Assembly (NCBI GenBank): GCA_037013495.1
Contig: CM072802.1
Location: forward strand, 62,423,483-62,487,482
Direction: 5' to 3'
DNA from: Hippophae tibetana
Taxonomy: Eukaryota; Streptophyta; Magnoliopsida; Rosales; Elaeagnaceae
DNA length: 64,000 nt
Under the pieces are notes generated by a model, which ran no database searches, was not told the origin of the DNA, and worked only from the letters and a program-made list of their open reading frames with translations. Shown piece by piece: positions 1-13,565 of this stretch. Position 1 is the stretch's first letter; each line of letters opens with the position of its first letter. A program made the position numbers and the translations under genes.

Positions 1-2111
1 AGTTGAGCAAAAAATCGCCCAAGAATTCCATCGTTTGACACGAGTGTTCCCACGGGGTGTTAGACATCCCTATCAATGCCACACATAGTGGCAACCGAAC
101 ACGAGCATTCCTTGTCATCTTCGTATTTTTACCGTGACAAACATGATATTTTGTGATCAATAAATCATACAGGATGAATTGAATTACGTCAAAAAAGAAC
201 CAACAATTTTGGACGAATTTTATATTTTTCGTGATTTTCTAGAGTTCAAAAAATAACTAAAAATACTTCCAATGTGCAAAAGATTATGAAAAATTGTAGT
301 ATGTGATAAAATATTATTCCAAACAGGTGTGCAAAAAATTGCCCAAGAATTCCATCGTTTTCACGAGTTTGCCCAAGGGGTGTTAAACATGCCTATCAAT
401 GCCCTAAATAGTGGAACCCAAAAACGAGCATTCCTTGTCATCTTCGTATTTTTACCGTGCCAAACCTGATGTTTCGTGATCAATAAATCATAGAGGATGA
501 AAGGAATTGCGTCCAACAAGAACCGACAATTTTGGACGAATTTTATATTTTTCATGATTTTCCGAGTGTTCAAAAAATTACTAAAAATACTTCGCATTCC
601 ATAAGATTATGAAAATTTGCAGTATGTGATCAAATATTATTCCAAATAGATGGGCCAAAAACGCCCAAGAATTCCATCGTTTGACACGAGTTTGCCCACG
701 AGGTGTTAGGCATGCCTATCAATGCCATACATAATGGCACCCGGAAACGAGCATTCCTTGTAATCTTCGTATTTTTACCTTGCCAAACCTGATGTTTCGT
801 GATAAATAAATCATAGAGGATGAAAGGAATTGCGTCCAACAAGAATCGACAATTTTGGACGAAATTTCAATTTTTAATGATTTTCCCAGAGTTCAAAAAA
901 TAACTAAAAATAGTTCCCATGTCCATAAGATTATTAAACTTTGCAGTATGTGATCAAATATTATTCCAAACAGTTGAGCAAAAAATCGCACAGGAATTCC
1001 ATCGTTTGACACGAGTTTTCCCTATCAATGCCACACATAGTGGCAACCGAACACGAGCATTCCTTGTCATCTTCGTATTTTTACCGTGCCAAACTTGATA
1101 TTTTGTGATCAATAAATAATAGAGGATGAATTGAATTACGTCAAAAAAGAACCGACTATTTTGGACGAATTTTATATTTTTCGTGATTTTACAGAGTTCA
1201 AAAAATAACTAAAAATCCTTCCCATGTCCAAAAGATTATGAAAAATTGTAGTATGTGATCAAATATTATTCCAAATAGGTGTGCAAAAAAATCGCCCAAG
1301 AATTCCATCGTTTTCACGAGTTTGCCCATATGGTGTTACACATGCCTATCAATATCCCAAATAGTGGAACCCAAAAACAAGCATTCCTTGTCATCTTCGT
1401 ATTTTTACCGTGCCAAACCTGATGTTTCGTGATCAATAAATCATAGAGGATGAAAGGAATTGCGTCCAACAAGAACCGACAATTTTGGACGAATTTTATA
1501 TTTTTCATGATTTTCCGAGTGTTCAAAAAATAACTAAAAATACTTCCCATTTCCATAGGATTATGAAACTTTGGAGTATGTCATCAAATATTATTCCAAA
1601 TAGATGAGCCAAAAATCGCGCAAGAATTCCATCGATTGACACGAGTTTGCCCACGGGGTGTTAGGCATGCCTATCAATGCACCACATAATGGCACCCGAA
1701 AACGAGCATTCCTTGAAATCTTCGTATTTTTACCTTGCCAAAAATGATGTTTCGTGATCAATAAATCATAGAGGATGAAAGGAATTGCGTCCAACAAGAA
1801 TCGACAATTTTGGACGAAATTTCTATTCTTCATGATTTTCCGAGAGTTCAAAAAATAACTAAAAATACTTCCCATGTCCATAAGATTATGAAACTTTGCA
1901 GTATGTGATCAAATATTATTCCAAACAGTTGAGTAAAAAATCGCCCAATAATTCCATCGTTTGACAAAAGTTTGCCCACGGGGTGTTAGACATGCCTATC
2001 AATGCCTCACATAGTGGCAACCGAAAATGAGGATTCCTTGTCATCTTCGTATTTTAACCGTGCCAAACCTGATATTTTGTGATCAATAAATCATAGAGGT
2101 TGAAATGAATT
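1..2111. repeat. Left-edge trimeric satellite, irregular
   Basis: The window opens inside an a-type monomer. The following monomers start near 320 (b), 643 (c), 967 (a with a 19-bp deletion), 1272 (b), 1597 (c) and 1922 (a2). The order is the standard a-b-c. The b monomer at 320 carries TTAAACATGCC and AAAAAATTGCCC, variants that recur in the P and R trimers at 20-40 kb and again near 63.2 kb. The segment from about 780 onward is repeated 1,930 bp further on. Confidence 0.85.
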
Positions 2112-4219
2112 ACGTCAAAAAAGAACCGACAATTTTGGACGAATTTTATATTTTTCGTGATTTTTTCATAGTTCATAAAATAACTAAAAATACTTCCAAT
2201 GTCCAAAAGATTATGAAAAATTGTAGTATGTGATCAAATATTATTCCAAACAGGTGTGCAAAAAAATCGCACAAGAATTCCATCGTTTTCACGATTTTGC
2301 CCATGTGGTGTTACACATGCCTATCAATGCCCCAAATAGTGGAACCCAAAAACGAGCATTCCTTGTTATCTTCGTATTTTTACCGTGCCAAACCTGATGT
2401 TTCGTGATCAATAAATCATAGAGGATGAAAGGAATTGCGTCCAACAAGAAACGACAATTTTGGACGAAATTTCTAATTTTCATGATTTTCCGAGAGTTCA
2501 AAAAATAACTAAAAATACTTCCCATGTCCATAAGATTATGAAACTTTGGAGTATGTGATCAAATATTATTCCAAATAGATGGGCCAAAAATCGCCCAAAA
2601 ATTCCATCGTTTGACACGAGTTTGCCCACGGGGTGTTAAGCATGCCTATCAATGCCCCACATAATGGCACCCGAAAACGAGCATTCCTTGTAATCTTCGT
2701 ATTTTTACGTTGCCAAACCTGATGTTTCGTGATAAATAAATCATAGAGGATGAAAGGAATTGCGTCCAACAAGAATCGACAATTTTGGACGAAATTTCAA
2801 TTTTTAATGATTTTCCCAGAGTTCAAAAAATAACTAAAAATAGTTCCCATGTCCATAAGATTATTAAACTTTGCAGTATGTGATCAAATATTATTCCAAA
2901 CAGTTGAGCAAAAAATCGCACAGGAATTCCATCGTTTGACACGAGTTTTCCCTATCAATGCCACACATAGTGGCAACCGAACACGAGAATTCCTTGTCAT
3001 CTTCGTATTTTTACCGTGCCAAACTTGATATTTTGTGATCAATAAATAATAGAGGATGAATTGAATTACGTCAAAAAAGAACCGACAATTTTGGACGAAT
3101 TTTATATTTTCCGTGATTTTACAGAGTTCAAAAAATAACTAAAAATCCTTCCCATGTCCAAAAGATTATGAAAAATTGTAGTATGTGATCAAATATTATT
3201 CCAAATAGGTGTGCAAAAAAATCGCCCAAGAATTCCATCGTTTTCACGAGTTTGCCCATATGGTGTTACACATGCCTATCAATGTCCCAAATAGTGGAAC
3301 CCAAAAACAAGCATTCCTTGTCATCTTCGTATTTTTACCGTGCCAAACCTGATGTTTCGTGATCAATAAATCATAGAGGATGAAAGGAATTGCGTCCAAC
3401 AAGAACCGACAATTTTGGACGAATTTTATATTTTTCATGATTTTCCGAGTGTTCAAAAAATAACTAAAAATACTTCCCATTTCCATAGGATTATGAAACT
3501 TTGGAGTATGTCATCAAATATTATTCCAAATAGATGAGCCAAAAATCGCGCAAGAATTCCATCGATTGACACGAGTTTGCCCACGGGGTGTTAGGCATGC
3601 CTATCAATGCACCACATAATGGCACCCGAAAACGAGCATTCCTTGAAATCTTCGTATTTTTACCTTGCCAAAAATGATGTTTCGTGATCAATAAATCATA
3701 GAGGATGAAAGGAATTGCGTCCAACAAGAATCGACAATTTTGGACGAAATTTCTATTCTTCATGATTTTCCGAGAGTTCAAAAAATAACTAAAAATACTT
3801 CCCATGTCCATAAGATTATGAAACTTTGCAGTATGTGATCAAATATTATTCCAAACAGTTGAGTAAAAAATCGCCCAATAATTCCATCGTTTGACAAAAG
3901 TTTGCCCACGGGGTGTTAGACATGCCTATCAATGCCTCACATAGTGGCAACCGAAAATGAGGATTCCTTGTCATCTTCGTATTTTAACCGTGCCAAACCT
4001 GATATTTTGTGATCAATAAATCATAGAGGTTGAAATGAATTACGTCAAAAAAGAACCGACAATTTTGGACGAATTTTATATTTTTCGTGATTTTTTCATA
4101 GTTCATAAAATAACTAAAAATACTTCCAATGTCCAAAAGATTATGAAAAATTGTAGTATGTGATCAAATATTATTCCAAACAGGTGTGCAAAAAAATCGC
4201 ACAAGAATTCCATCGTTTT
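780..4219. repeat. 1,930 bp repeat: six monomers, two copies (about 780-2290 and 2710-4219)
   Basis: Positions from about 780 to 2290 match those 1,930 bp downstream almost base for base. Shared private variants include the 19-bp deletion in the a monomer (junctions 1019-1022 and 2949-2952), TTTTTAATGATTTTCCCAGA, the altered GATAAATAAATC, and the a2 tail TTTTTTCATAGTTCATAAAA. The period equals six monomers minus the 19-bp deletion. A few single-base differences are visible, for example GAGCATTCC at 1047 against GAGAATTCC at 2977. The right edge lies near 2293, where the two b monomers differ (CACGATTTTGCC against CACGAGTTTTCC). The match suggests an unequal exchange older than the 5,802 bp duplication. 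Confidence 0.85.
2949..2952. other. Junction of a 19-bp deletion in an a monomer (four copies)
   Basis: Intact a1 monomers have TTCCCACGGGGTGTTAGAC followed by ATCCCTATC. In this variant the sequence runs TTTTCCCTATC, so 19 bp between two TCCC tetranucleotides has been lost. Copies sit at 1019-1022, 2949-2952, 7795-7798 and 8751-8754. The flanking TCCC match points to slippage or microhomology-mediated loss, followed by spread through the 1,930 bp and 5,802 bp duplications. Confidence 0.9.
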
Positions 4220-4827
4220 CACGAGTTTTCCCATGTGGTGTTACACATGCCTATCAATGCCCCAAATAGTGGAACCCAAAAACGAGCATTCCTTGTCATC
4301 TTCGTATTTCTACCTTGCCAAACCTGATGTTTCGTGATCAATAAATCATAAAGGATGAAAGGAATTGCGTCCAACAAGAACCGACAATTTTGGACGAATT
4401 TTATATTTTTCATGATTTTCCGAGTGTTCAAAGAATAACTAAAAATACTTCCAATGTCCAAAACATTATGAAAAATTGTAGTATGTGATCAAATATTATT
4501 CCAAACAGGTGTGCAAAAAAATCGCACAAGAATTCCATCGTTTTCACGAGTTTGCCCATGTGGTGTTACACATGCGTATCAATGCCCCAAATAGTGGAAC
4601 CCAAAAACGAGCATTCCTTGTCATCTTCGTATTTCTACCTTGCCAAACCTGATGTTTCGTGATCAATAAATCATAAAGGATGAAAGGAATTGCGTCCAAC
4701 AAGAACCGACAATTTTGGACGAATTTTATATTTTTCATGATTTTCCGAGTGTTCAAAAAATAACTAAAAATACTTCCCATTTCCATAAGATTATGAAACT
4801 TTGCAGTATGTGATCAAATATTATTCC
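4177..4827. repeat. b/a chimeric monomer followed by an out-of-order b monomer
   Basis: The normal a-b-c order is broken here. The monomer from about 4177 starts as b, but after GTGTTCAAAGAATAAC it continues with the a-type tail CTTCCAATGTCCAAAACATT and GAAAAATTGTAG. A second b monomer follows (about 4502). Its tail then leads straight into an a monomer at 4828 through the unusual junction CCAAAGAGTTGAG. The three-monomer spacing is preserved (b to b, 974 bp), but c is absent. The same arrangement recurs at about 9979-10629 in the right copy of the 5,802 bp duplication, so the rearrangement predates that duplication. Confidence 0.8.
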
Positions 4828-7800
4828 AAAGAGTTGAGCAAAAAATCGCCCAAGAATTCCATCGTTTGACACGAGTGTTCCCACGGGGTGTTAGACATCC
4901 CTATCAACGCCACACATAGTGGCAACCGAACACGAGCATTCCTTGTAATCTTCGTATTTTTACCGTGCCAAACTTGATATTTTGTGATCAATAAATCATA
5001 GAGGATGAATTGAATTACGTCAAAAAAGAAACGACAATTTTGGACGAATTTTATATTTTTCGTGATTTTACAGAGTTCAAAAAATAACTAAAAATACTTC
5101 CCATGTCCCAAAGATTATGAAAAATTGTAGTATGTGATCAAATATTATTCCAAATAGGTGTGCAAAAAAATCGCCCAAGAATTCCATCGTTTTCACGAGT
5201 TTGCCCATGTGGTGTTACACATGCCTATCAATGTCCCAAATAGTGGAACCCAAAAACGAGCATTACTTGTCATCTTCGTATTTTTACCGTGCCAAACCTG
5301 ATGTTTCGTGATCAACAAATCATAGAGGATGAAAGGAATTGCGTCCAACAAGAAACGACAATTTTGGACGAATTTTATATTTTTCATGATTTTCCGAGTG
5401 TTCAAAAAATAACTAAAAATACTTCCCATTTCCATAAGATTATGAAACTTTGGAGTATGTCATCAAATATTATTCCAAATAGATGGGCCAAAAATCGCCC
5501 AAAAATTCCATCGTTTGACACGAGTTTGCCCACGGGGTGTTAAGCATGCCTCTCAATGCCCCACATAATGGCACCCGAAAACGAGCATTCCTTGTAATCT
5601 TCGTATTTTTACCTTGCCAAACCTGATGTTTCGTGATCAAGTAATCATAGAGGATGAAAGGAATTGCGTCCAACAAGAATCGACAATTTTGGACGAAATT
5701 TCAATTTTCATGATTTTCCGAGAGTTCAAAAAATAACTAAAAATACTTCCAATATCCATAAGATTATGAAACTTTGCAGTATGTGATCAAATATTATTCC
5801 AAACAGTTGAGTAAAAAATCACCCAATAATTCCATCGTTTGACAAAAGTTTGCCCACGGGGTGTTAGACATGTCTATCAATGCCTCACATAGTGGTAACC
5901 GAAAATGAGGATTCCTTGTCATCTTCGTATTTTAACCGTGCCAAACCTGATATTTTGTGATCAATAAATGATAGAGGTTGAAATGAATTACGTCAAAAAA
6001 GAACCGACAATTTTGGACGAATTTTATATTTTTCGTGATTTTCCATAGTTCAAAAAATAACTAAAAATACTTCCAATGTCCAAAACATTATGAAAAATTG
6101 TAGTATGTGATCAAATATTATTCCAAACAGGTGTGCAAAAAAATCGCACAAGAATTCCATCGTTTTCACGAGTTTGCCCATGTGGTGTTACACATGCCTA
6201 TCAATGCCCCAAATAGTGGAACCCAAAAACGAGCATTCCTTGTCATCTTCGTATTTCTACCTTGCCAAACCTGATGTTTCGTGATCAATAAATCATAAAG
6301 GATGAAAGGAATTGCGTCCAACAAGAACCGACAATTTTGGACGAATTTTATATTTTTCATGATTTTCCGAGTGTTCAAAAAATAACTAAAAATACTTCCC
6401 ATTTCCATAAGATTATGAAACTTTGCAGTATGTGATCAAATATTATTCCAAATAGATGGGTCAAAAACGCCCAAGAATTCTATCGTTTGACACGAGTTTG
6501 CCCACGGGGTGTTAGGCATGCCTATCAATGCCCCACATAATGGCACCCGAAAATGAGCATTCCTTGTAATCTTCGTATTTTTACCTTGCCAAACCTGATG
6601 TTTCGTGATCAATTAATCATAGAGGATGAAAGGAATTGCGTCCAACAAGAATCGACAATTTTGGACGAAATTTCAATTTTCATGATTTTCCGAGAGTTCA
6701 AAAAATAACTAAAAATAGTTCCCGTGTCCATAAGATTATTAAACTTTGCAGTATGTGATCAAATATTATTCCAAACAGTTGAGCAAAAAATCGCCCAAGA
6801 ATTCTATCGTTTGACACGTGTTTTCCCATGGGGTGTTAGACATCCCTATCAATGCCACACATAATGGCAACCGAAAACGAGCATTCCTTGTCATCTTCGT
6901 ATTTTTTCCGTGCCAAAAATGATATTTTATGATCAATAAATCATAGAGGATGAATTGAATTACGTCAAAAAAGAACCGACAATTTTGGACGAATTATATA
7001 TATTTTGTGATTTTCCAGAGTTCAAAAAATAACTAAAAATACTTCCAATGTCCAAAAGCTTATGAAATATTGTAGTATGTGATAAAATATTATTCCAAAT
7101 AGGTGTGCAAAAAATGGCCCAAGAATTCCATCGTTTTCACGAGTTTGCCCAAGGGGTGTTAAACATGCCTATCATTGCCCCAAATAGTGGAACCCAAAAA
7201 CGAGCATTCCTTGTCATCTTCGTATTTTTACCGTGCCAAACCTGATGTTTCGTGATCAATAAATCATAGAGGATGAAAGGAATTGCGTCTAACAAGAACC
7301 GACAATTTTGGACGAATTTTATATTTTTCATGATTTTCCGAGTGTTCAAAAAATAACTAAAAATACTTCCCATTTCCATAAGATTATGAAACTTTGCAGT
7401 ATGTGATCAAATATTATTCCAAATAGATGGGTCAAAAACGCCCAAGAATTCTATCGTTTGACACGAGTTTGCCCACGGGGTGTTAGGCATGCCTATCAAT
7501 GCCCCACATAATGGCACCCGAAAATGAGCATTCCTTGTAATCTTCGTATTTTTACCTTGCCAAACCTGATGTTTCGTGATCAATTAATCATAGAGGATGA
7601 AAGGAATTGCGTCCAACAAGAATCGACAATTTTGGACGAAATTTCAATTTTCATGATTTTCCGAGAGTTCAAAAAATAACTAAAAATAGTTCCCGTGTCC
7701 ATAAGATTATTAAACTTTGCAGTATGTGATCAAATATTATTCCAAACAGTTGAGCAAAAAATCGCACAGGAATTCCATCGTTTGACACGAGTTTTCCCTA

Positions 7801-7913
7801 TCAATGCCACACATAGTGGCAACCGAACACGAGAATTCCTTGTCATCTTCGTATTTTTACCGTGCCAAACTTGATATTTTGTGATCAATAAATAATAGAG
7901 GATGAATTGAATT

Positions 7914-10900
7914 ACGTCAAAAAAGAACCGACAATTTTGGACGAATTTTATATTTTTCGTGATTTTTTCATAGTTCATAAAATAACTAAAAATACTTCCA
8001 ATGTCCAAAAGATTATGAAAAATTGTAGTATGTGATCAAATATTATTCCAAACAGGTGTGCAAAAAAATCGCACAAGAATTCCATCGTTTTCACGATTTT
8101 GCCCATGTGGTGTTACACATGCCTATCAATGCCCCAAATAGTGGAACCCAAAAACGAGCATTCCTTGTTATCTTCGTATTTTTACCGTGCCAAACCTGAT
8201 GTTTCGTGATCAATAAATCATAGAGGATGAAAGGAATTGCGTCCAACAAGAAACGACAATTTTGGACGAAATTTCTAATTTTCATGATTTTCCGAGAGTT
8301 CAAAAAATAACTAAAAATACTTCCCATGTCCATAAGATTATGAAACTTTGGAGTATGTGATCAAATATTATTCCAAATAGATGGGCCAAAAATCGCCCAA
8401 AAATTCCATCGTTTGACACGAGTTTGCCCACGGGGTGTTAAGCATGCCTATCAATGCCCCACATAATGGCACCCGAAAACGAGCATTCCTTGTAATCTTC
8501 GTATTTTTACGTTGCCAAACCTGATGTTTCGTGATAAATAAATCATAGAGGATGAAAGGAATTGCGTCCAACAAGAATCGACAATTTTGGACGAAATTTC
8601 AATTTTTAATGATTTTCCCAGAGTTCAAAAAATAACTAAAAATAGTTCCCATGTCCATAAGATTATTAAACTTTGCAGTATGTGATCAAATATTATTCCA
8701 AACAGTTGAGCAAAAAATCGCACAGGAATTCCATCGTTTGACACGAGTTTTCCCTATCAATGCCACACATAGTGGCAACCGAACACGAGAATTCCTTGTC
8801 ATCTTCGTATTTTTACCGTGCCAAACTTGATATTTTGTGATCAATAAATAATAGAGGATGAATTGAATTACGTCAAAAAAGAACCGACAATTTTGGACGA
8901 ATTTTATATTTTCCGTGATTTTACAGAGTTCAAAAAATAACTAAAAATCCTTCCCATGTCCAAAAGATTATGAAAAATTGTAGTATGTGATCAAATATTA
9001 TTCCAAATAGGTGTGCAAAAAAATCGCCCAAGAATTCCATCGTTTTCACGAGTTTGCCCATATGGTGTTACACATGCCTATCAATGTCCCAAATAGTGGA
9101 ACCCAAAAACAAGCATTCCTTGTCATCTTCGTATTTTTACCGTGCCAAACCTGATGTTTCGTGATCAATAAATCATAGAGGATGAAAGGAATTGCGTCCA
9201 ACAAGAACCGACAATTTTGGACGAATTTTATATTTTTCATGATTTTCCGAGTGTTCAAAAAATAACTAAAAATACTTCCCATTTCCATAGGATTATGAAA
9301 CTTTGGAGTATGTCATCAAATATTATTCCAAATAGATGAGCCAAAAATCGCGCAAGAATTCCATCGATTGACACGAGTTTGCCCACGGGGTGTTAGGCAT
9401 GCCTATCAATGCACCACATAATGGCACCCGAAAACGAGCATTCCTTGAAATCTTCGTATTTTTACCTTGCCAAAAATGATGTTTCGTGATCAATAAATCA
9501 TAGAGGATGAAAGGAATTGCGTCCAACAAGAATCGACAATTTTGGACGAAATTTCTATTCTTCATGATTTTCCGAGAGTTCAAAAAATAACTAAAAATAC
9601 TTCCCATGTCCATAAGATTATGAAACTTTGCAGTATGTGATCAAATATTATTCCAAACAGTTGAGTAAAAAATCGCCCAATAATTCCATCGTTTGACAAA
9701 AGTTTGCCCACGGGGTGTTAGACATGCCTATCAATGCCTCACATAGTGGCAACCGAAAATGAGGATTCCTTGTCATCTTCGTATTTTAACCGTGCCAAAC
9801 CTGATATTTTGTGATCAATAAATCATAGAGGTTGAAATGAATTACGTCAAAAAAGAACCGACAATTTTGGACGAATTTTATATTTTTCGTGATTTTTTCA
9901 TAGTTCATAAAATAACTAAAAATACTTCCAATGTCCAAAAGATTATGAAAAATTGTAGTATGTGATCAAATATTATTCCAAACAGGTGTGCAAAAAAATC
10001 GCACAAGAATTCCATCGTTTTCACGAGTTTTCCCATGTGGTGTTACACATGCCTATCAATGCCCCAAATAGTGGAACCCAAAAACGAGCATTCCTTGTCA
10101 TCTTCGTATTTCTACCTTGCCAAACCTGATGTTTCGTGATCAATAAATCATAAAGGATGAAAGGAATTGCGTCCAACAAGAACCGACAATTTTGGACGAA
10201 TTTTATATTTTTCATGATTTTCCGAGTGTTCAAAGAATAACTAAAAATACTTCCAATGTCCAAAACATTATGAAAAATTGTAGTATGTGATCAAATATTA
10301 TTCCAAACAGGTGTGCAAAAAAATCGCACAAGAATTCCATCGTTTTCACGAGTTTGCCCATGTGGTGTTACACATGCGTATCAATGCCCCAAATAGTGGA
10401 ACCCAAAAACGAGCATTCCTTGTCATCTTCGTATTTCTACCTTGCCAAACCTGATGTTTCGTGATCAATAAATCATAAAGGATGAAAGGAATTGCGTCCA
10501 ACAAGAACCGACAATTTTGGACGAATTTTATATTTTTCATGATTTTCCGAGTGTTCAAAAAATAACTAAAAATACTTCCCATTTCCATAAGATTATGAAA
10601 CTTTGCAGTATGTGATCAAATATTATTCCAAAGAGTTGAGCAAAAAATCGCCCAAGAATTCCATCGTTTGACACGAGTGTTCCCACGGGGTGTTAGACAT
10701 CCCTATCAACGCCACACATAGTGGCAACCGAACACGAGCATTCCTTGTAATCTTCGTATTTTTACCGTGCCAAACTTGATATTTTGTGATCAATAAATCA
10801 TAGAGGATGAATTGAATTACGTCAAAAAAGAAACGACAATTTTGGACGAATTTTATATTTTTCGTGATTTTACAGAGTTCAAAAAATAACTAAAAATACT

Positions 10901-13565
10901 TCCCATGTCCCAAAGATTATGAAAAATTGTAGTATGTGATCAAATATTATTCCAAATAGGTGTGCAAAAAAATCGCCCAAGAATTCCATCGTTTTCACGA
11001 GTTTGCCCATGTGGTGTTACACATGCCTATCAATGTCCCAAATAGTGGAACCCAAAAACGAGCATTACTTGTCATCTTCGTATTTTTACCGTGCCAAACC
11101 TGATGTTTCGTGATCAACAAATCATAGAGGATGAAAGGAATTGCGTCCAACAAGAAACGACAATTTTGGACGAATTTTATATTTTTCATGATTTTCCGAG
11201 TGTTCAAAAAATAACTAAAAATACTTCCCATTTCCATAAGATTATGAAACTTTGGAGTATGTCATCAAATATTATTCCAAATAGATGGGCCAAAAATCGC
11301 CCAAAAATTCCATCGTTTGACACGAGTTTGCCCACGGGGTGTTAAGCATGCCTCTCAATGCCCCACATAATGGCACCCGAAAACGAGCATTCCTTGTAAT
11401 CTTCGTATTTTTACCTTGCCAAACCTGATGTTTCGTGATCAAGTAATCATAGAGGATGAAAGGAATTGCGTCCAACAAGAATCGACAATTTTGGACGAAA
11501 TTTCAATTTTCATGATTTTCCGAGAGTTCAAAAAATAACTAAAAATACTTCCAATATCCATAAGATTATGAAACTTTGCAGTATGTGATCAAATATTATT
11601 CCAAACAGTTGAGTAAAAAATCACCCAATAATTCCATCGTTTGACAAAAGTTTGCCCACGGGGTGTTAGACATGTCTATCAATGCCTCACATAGTGGTAA
11701 CCGAAAATGAGGATTCCTTGTCATCTTCGTATTTTAACCGTGCCAAACCTGATATTTTGTGATCAATAAATGATAGAGGTTGAAATGAATTACGTCAAAA
11801 AAGAACCGACAATTTTGGACGAATTTTATATTTTTCGTGATTTTCCATAGTTCAAAAAATAACTAAAAATACTTCCAATGTCCAAAACATTATGAAAAAT
11901 TGTAGTATGTGATCAAATATTATTCCAAACAGGTGTGCAAAAAAATCGCACAAGAATTCCATCGTTTTCACGAGTTTTCCCATGTGGTGTTACACATGCC
12001 TATCAATGCCCCAAATAGTGGAACCCAAAAACGAGCATTCCTTGTCATCTTCGTATTTCTACCTTGCCAAACCTGATGTTTCGTGATCAATAAATCATAA
12101 AGGATGAAAGGAATTGCGTCCAACAAGAACCGACAATTTTGGACGAATTTTATATTTTTCATGATTTTCCGAGTGTTCAAAAAATAACTAAAAATACTTC
12201 CCATTTCCATAAGATTATGAAACTTTGCAGTATGTGATCAAATATTATTCCAAATAGATGGGTCAAAAACGCCCAAGAATTCTATCGTTTGACACGAGTT
12301 TGCCCACGGGGTGTTAGGCATGCCTATCAATGCCCCACATAATGGCACCCGAAAATGAGCATTCCTTGTAATCTTCGTATTTTTACCTTGCCAAACCTGA
12401 TGTTTCGTGATCAATTAATCATAGAGGATGAAAGGAATTGCGTCCAACAAGAATCGACAATTTTGGACGAAATTTCAATTTTCATGATTTTCCGAGAGTT
12501 CAAAAAATAACTAAAAATAGTTCCCGTGTCCATAAGATTATTAAACTTTGCAGTATGTGATCAAATATTATTCCAAACAGTTGAGCAAAAAATCGCCCAA
12601 GAATTCTATCGTTTGACACGTGTTTTCCCATGGGGTGTTAGACATCCCTATCAATGCCACACATAATGGCAACCGAAAACGAGCATTCCTTGTCATCTTC
12701 GTATTTTTTCCGTGCCAAAAATGATATTTTAGGATCAATAAATCATAGAGGATGAATTGAATTACGTCAAAAAAGAACCGACAATTTTGGACGAATTATA
12801 TATATTTTGTGATTTTCCAGAGTTCAAAAAATAACTAAAAATACTTCCAATGTCCAAAAGCTTATGAAATATTGTAGTATGTGATAAAATATTATTCCAA
12901 ATAGGTGTGCAAAAAATGGCCCAAGAATTCCATCGTTTTCACGAGTTTGCCCAAGGGGTGTTAAACATGCCTATCATTGCCCCAAATAGTGGAACCCAAA
13001 AACGAGCATTCCTTGTCATCTTCGTATTTTTACCGTGCCAAACCTGATGTTTCGTGATCAATAAATCATAGAGGATGAAAGGAATTGCGTCTAACAAGAA
13101 CCGACAATTTTGGACGAATTTTATATTTTTCATGATTTTCCGAGTGTTCAAAAAATAACTAAAAATACTTCCCATTTCCATAAGATTATGAAACTTTGCA
13201 GTATGTGATCAAATATTATTCCAAATAGATGGGTCAAAAACGCCCAAGAATTCTATCGTTTGACACGAGTTTGCCCACGGGGTGTTAGGCATGCCTATCA
13301 ATGCCCCACATAATGGCACCCGAAAATGAGCATTCCTTGTAATCTTCGTATTTTTACCTTGCCAAACCTGATGTTTCGTGATCAATTAATCATAGAGGAT
13401 GAAAGGAATTGCGTCCAACAAGAATCGACAATTTTGGACGAAATTTCAATTTTCATGATTTTCCGAGAGTTCAAAAAATAACTAAAAATAGTTCCCGTGT
13501 CCATAAGATTATTAAACTTTGCAGTATGTGATCAAATATTATTCCAAACAGTTGAGCAAAAAATC
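7914..13565. repeat. 5,802 bp tandem duplication, right copy
   Basis: This is the second copy of 2112-7763. Homology to the first copy ends near 13565, where ATCGCCCAAG replaces ATCGCACAGG and the 7-monomer block begins. The roughly 150-200 bp between the copies (7764 to about 7962) belongs to a chimeric a monomer. That monomer has the 19-bp-deleted head of the monomer at 2897 joined to the a2 tail otherwise seen at 2160 and 4090. A junction monomer of mixed type is what unequal exchange between two a monomers would leave. Confidence 0.9.

Larger units (their letters stand above)
2112..7763. repeat. 5,802 bp tandem duplication, left copy
   Basis: This segment reappears 5,802 bp downstream with nearly every private variant preserved. 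These include the CACGATTTTGCC b monomer at 2293, the 19-bp deletion at 2949, the b/a chimera at 4177-4501, the CAAAGAGTTGAG junction near 4828, and GTAATCATAG near 5641. The period is 18 monomers minus two 19-bp deletions. The exact left edge is ambiguous between about 2108 and 2166, because the sequence there is common to most a monomers. Only two base differences between copies were noticed by eye: 6176 G against 11978 T, and 6930 T against 12732 G. The duplication therefore looks recent. Confidence 0.9.

Noticed and set aside
5289..5543. Plus-strand 84-codon frame, also at 11091-11345
   Set aside because: It is present only because of one ATCAACAAATC variant in a b monomer, spans a monomer boundary, and is duplicated only because the 5.8 kb segment is.
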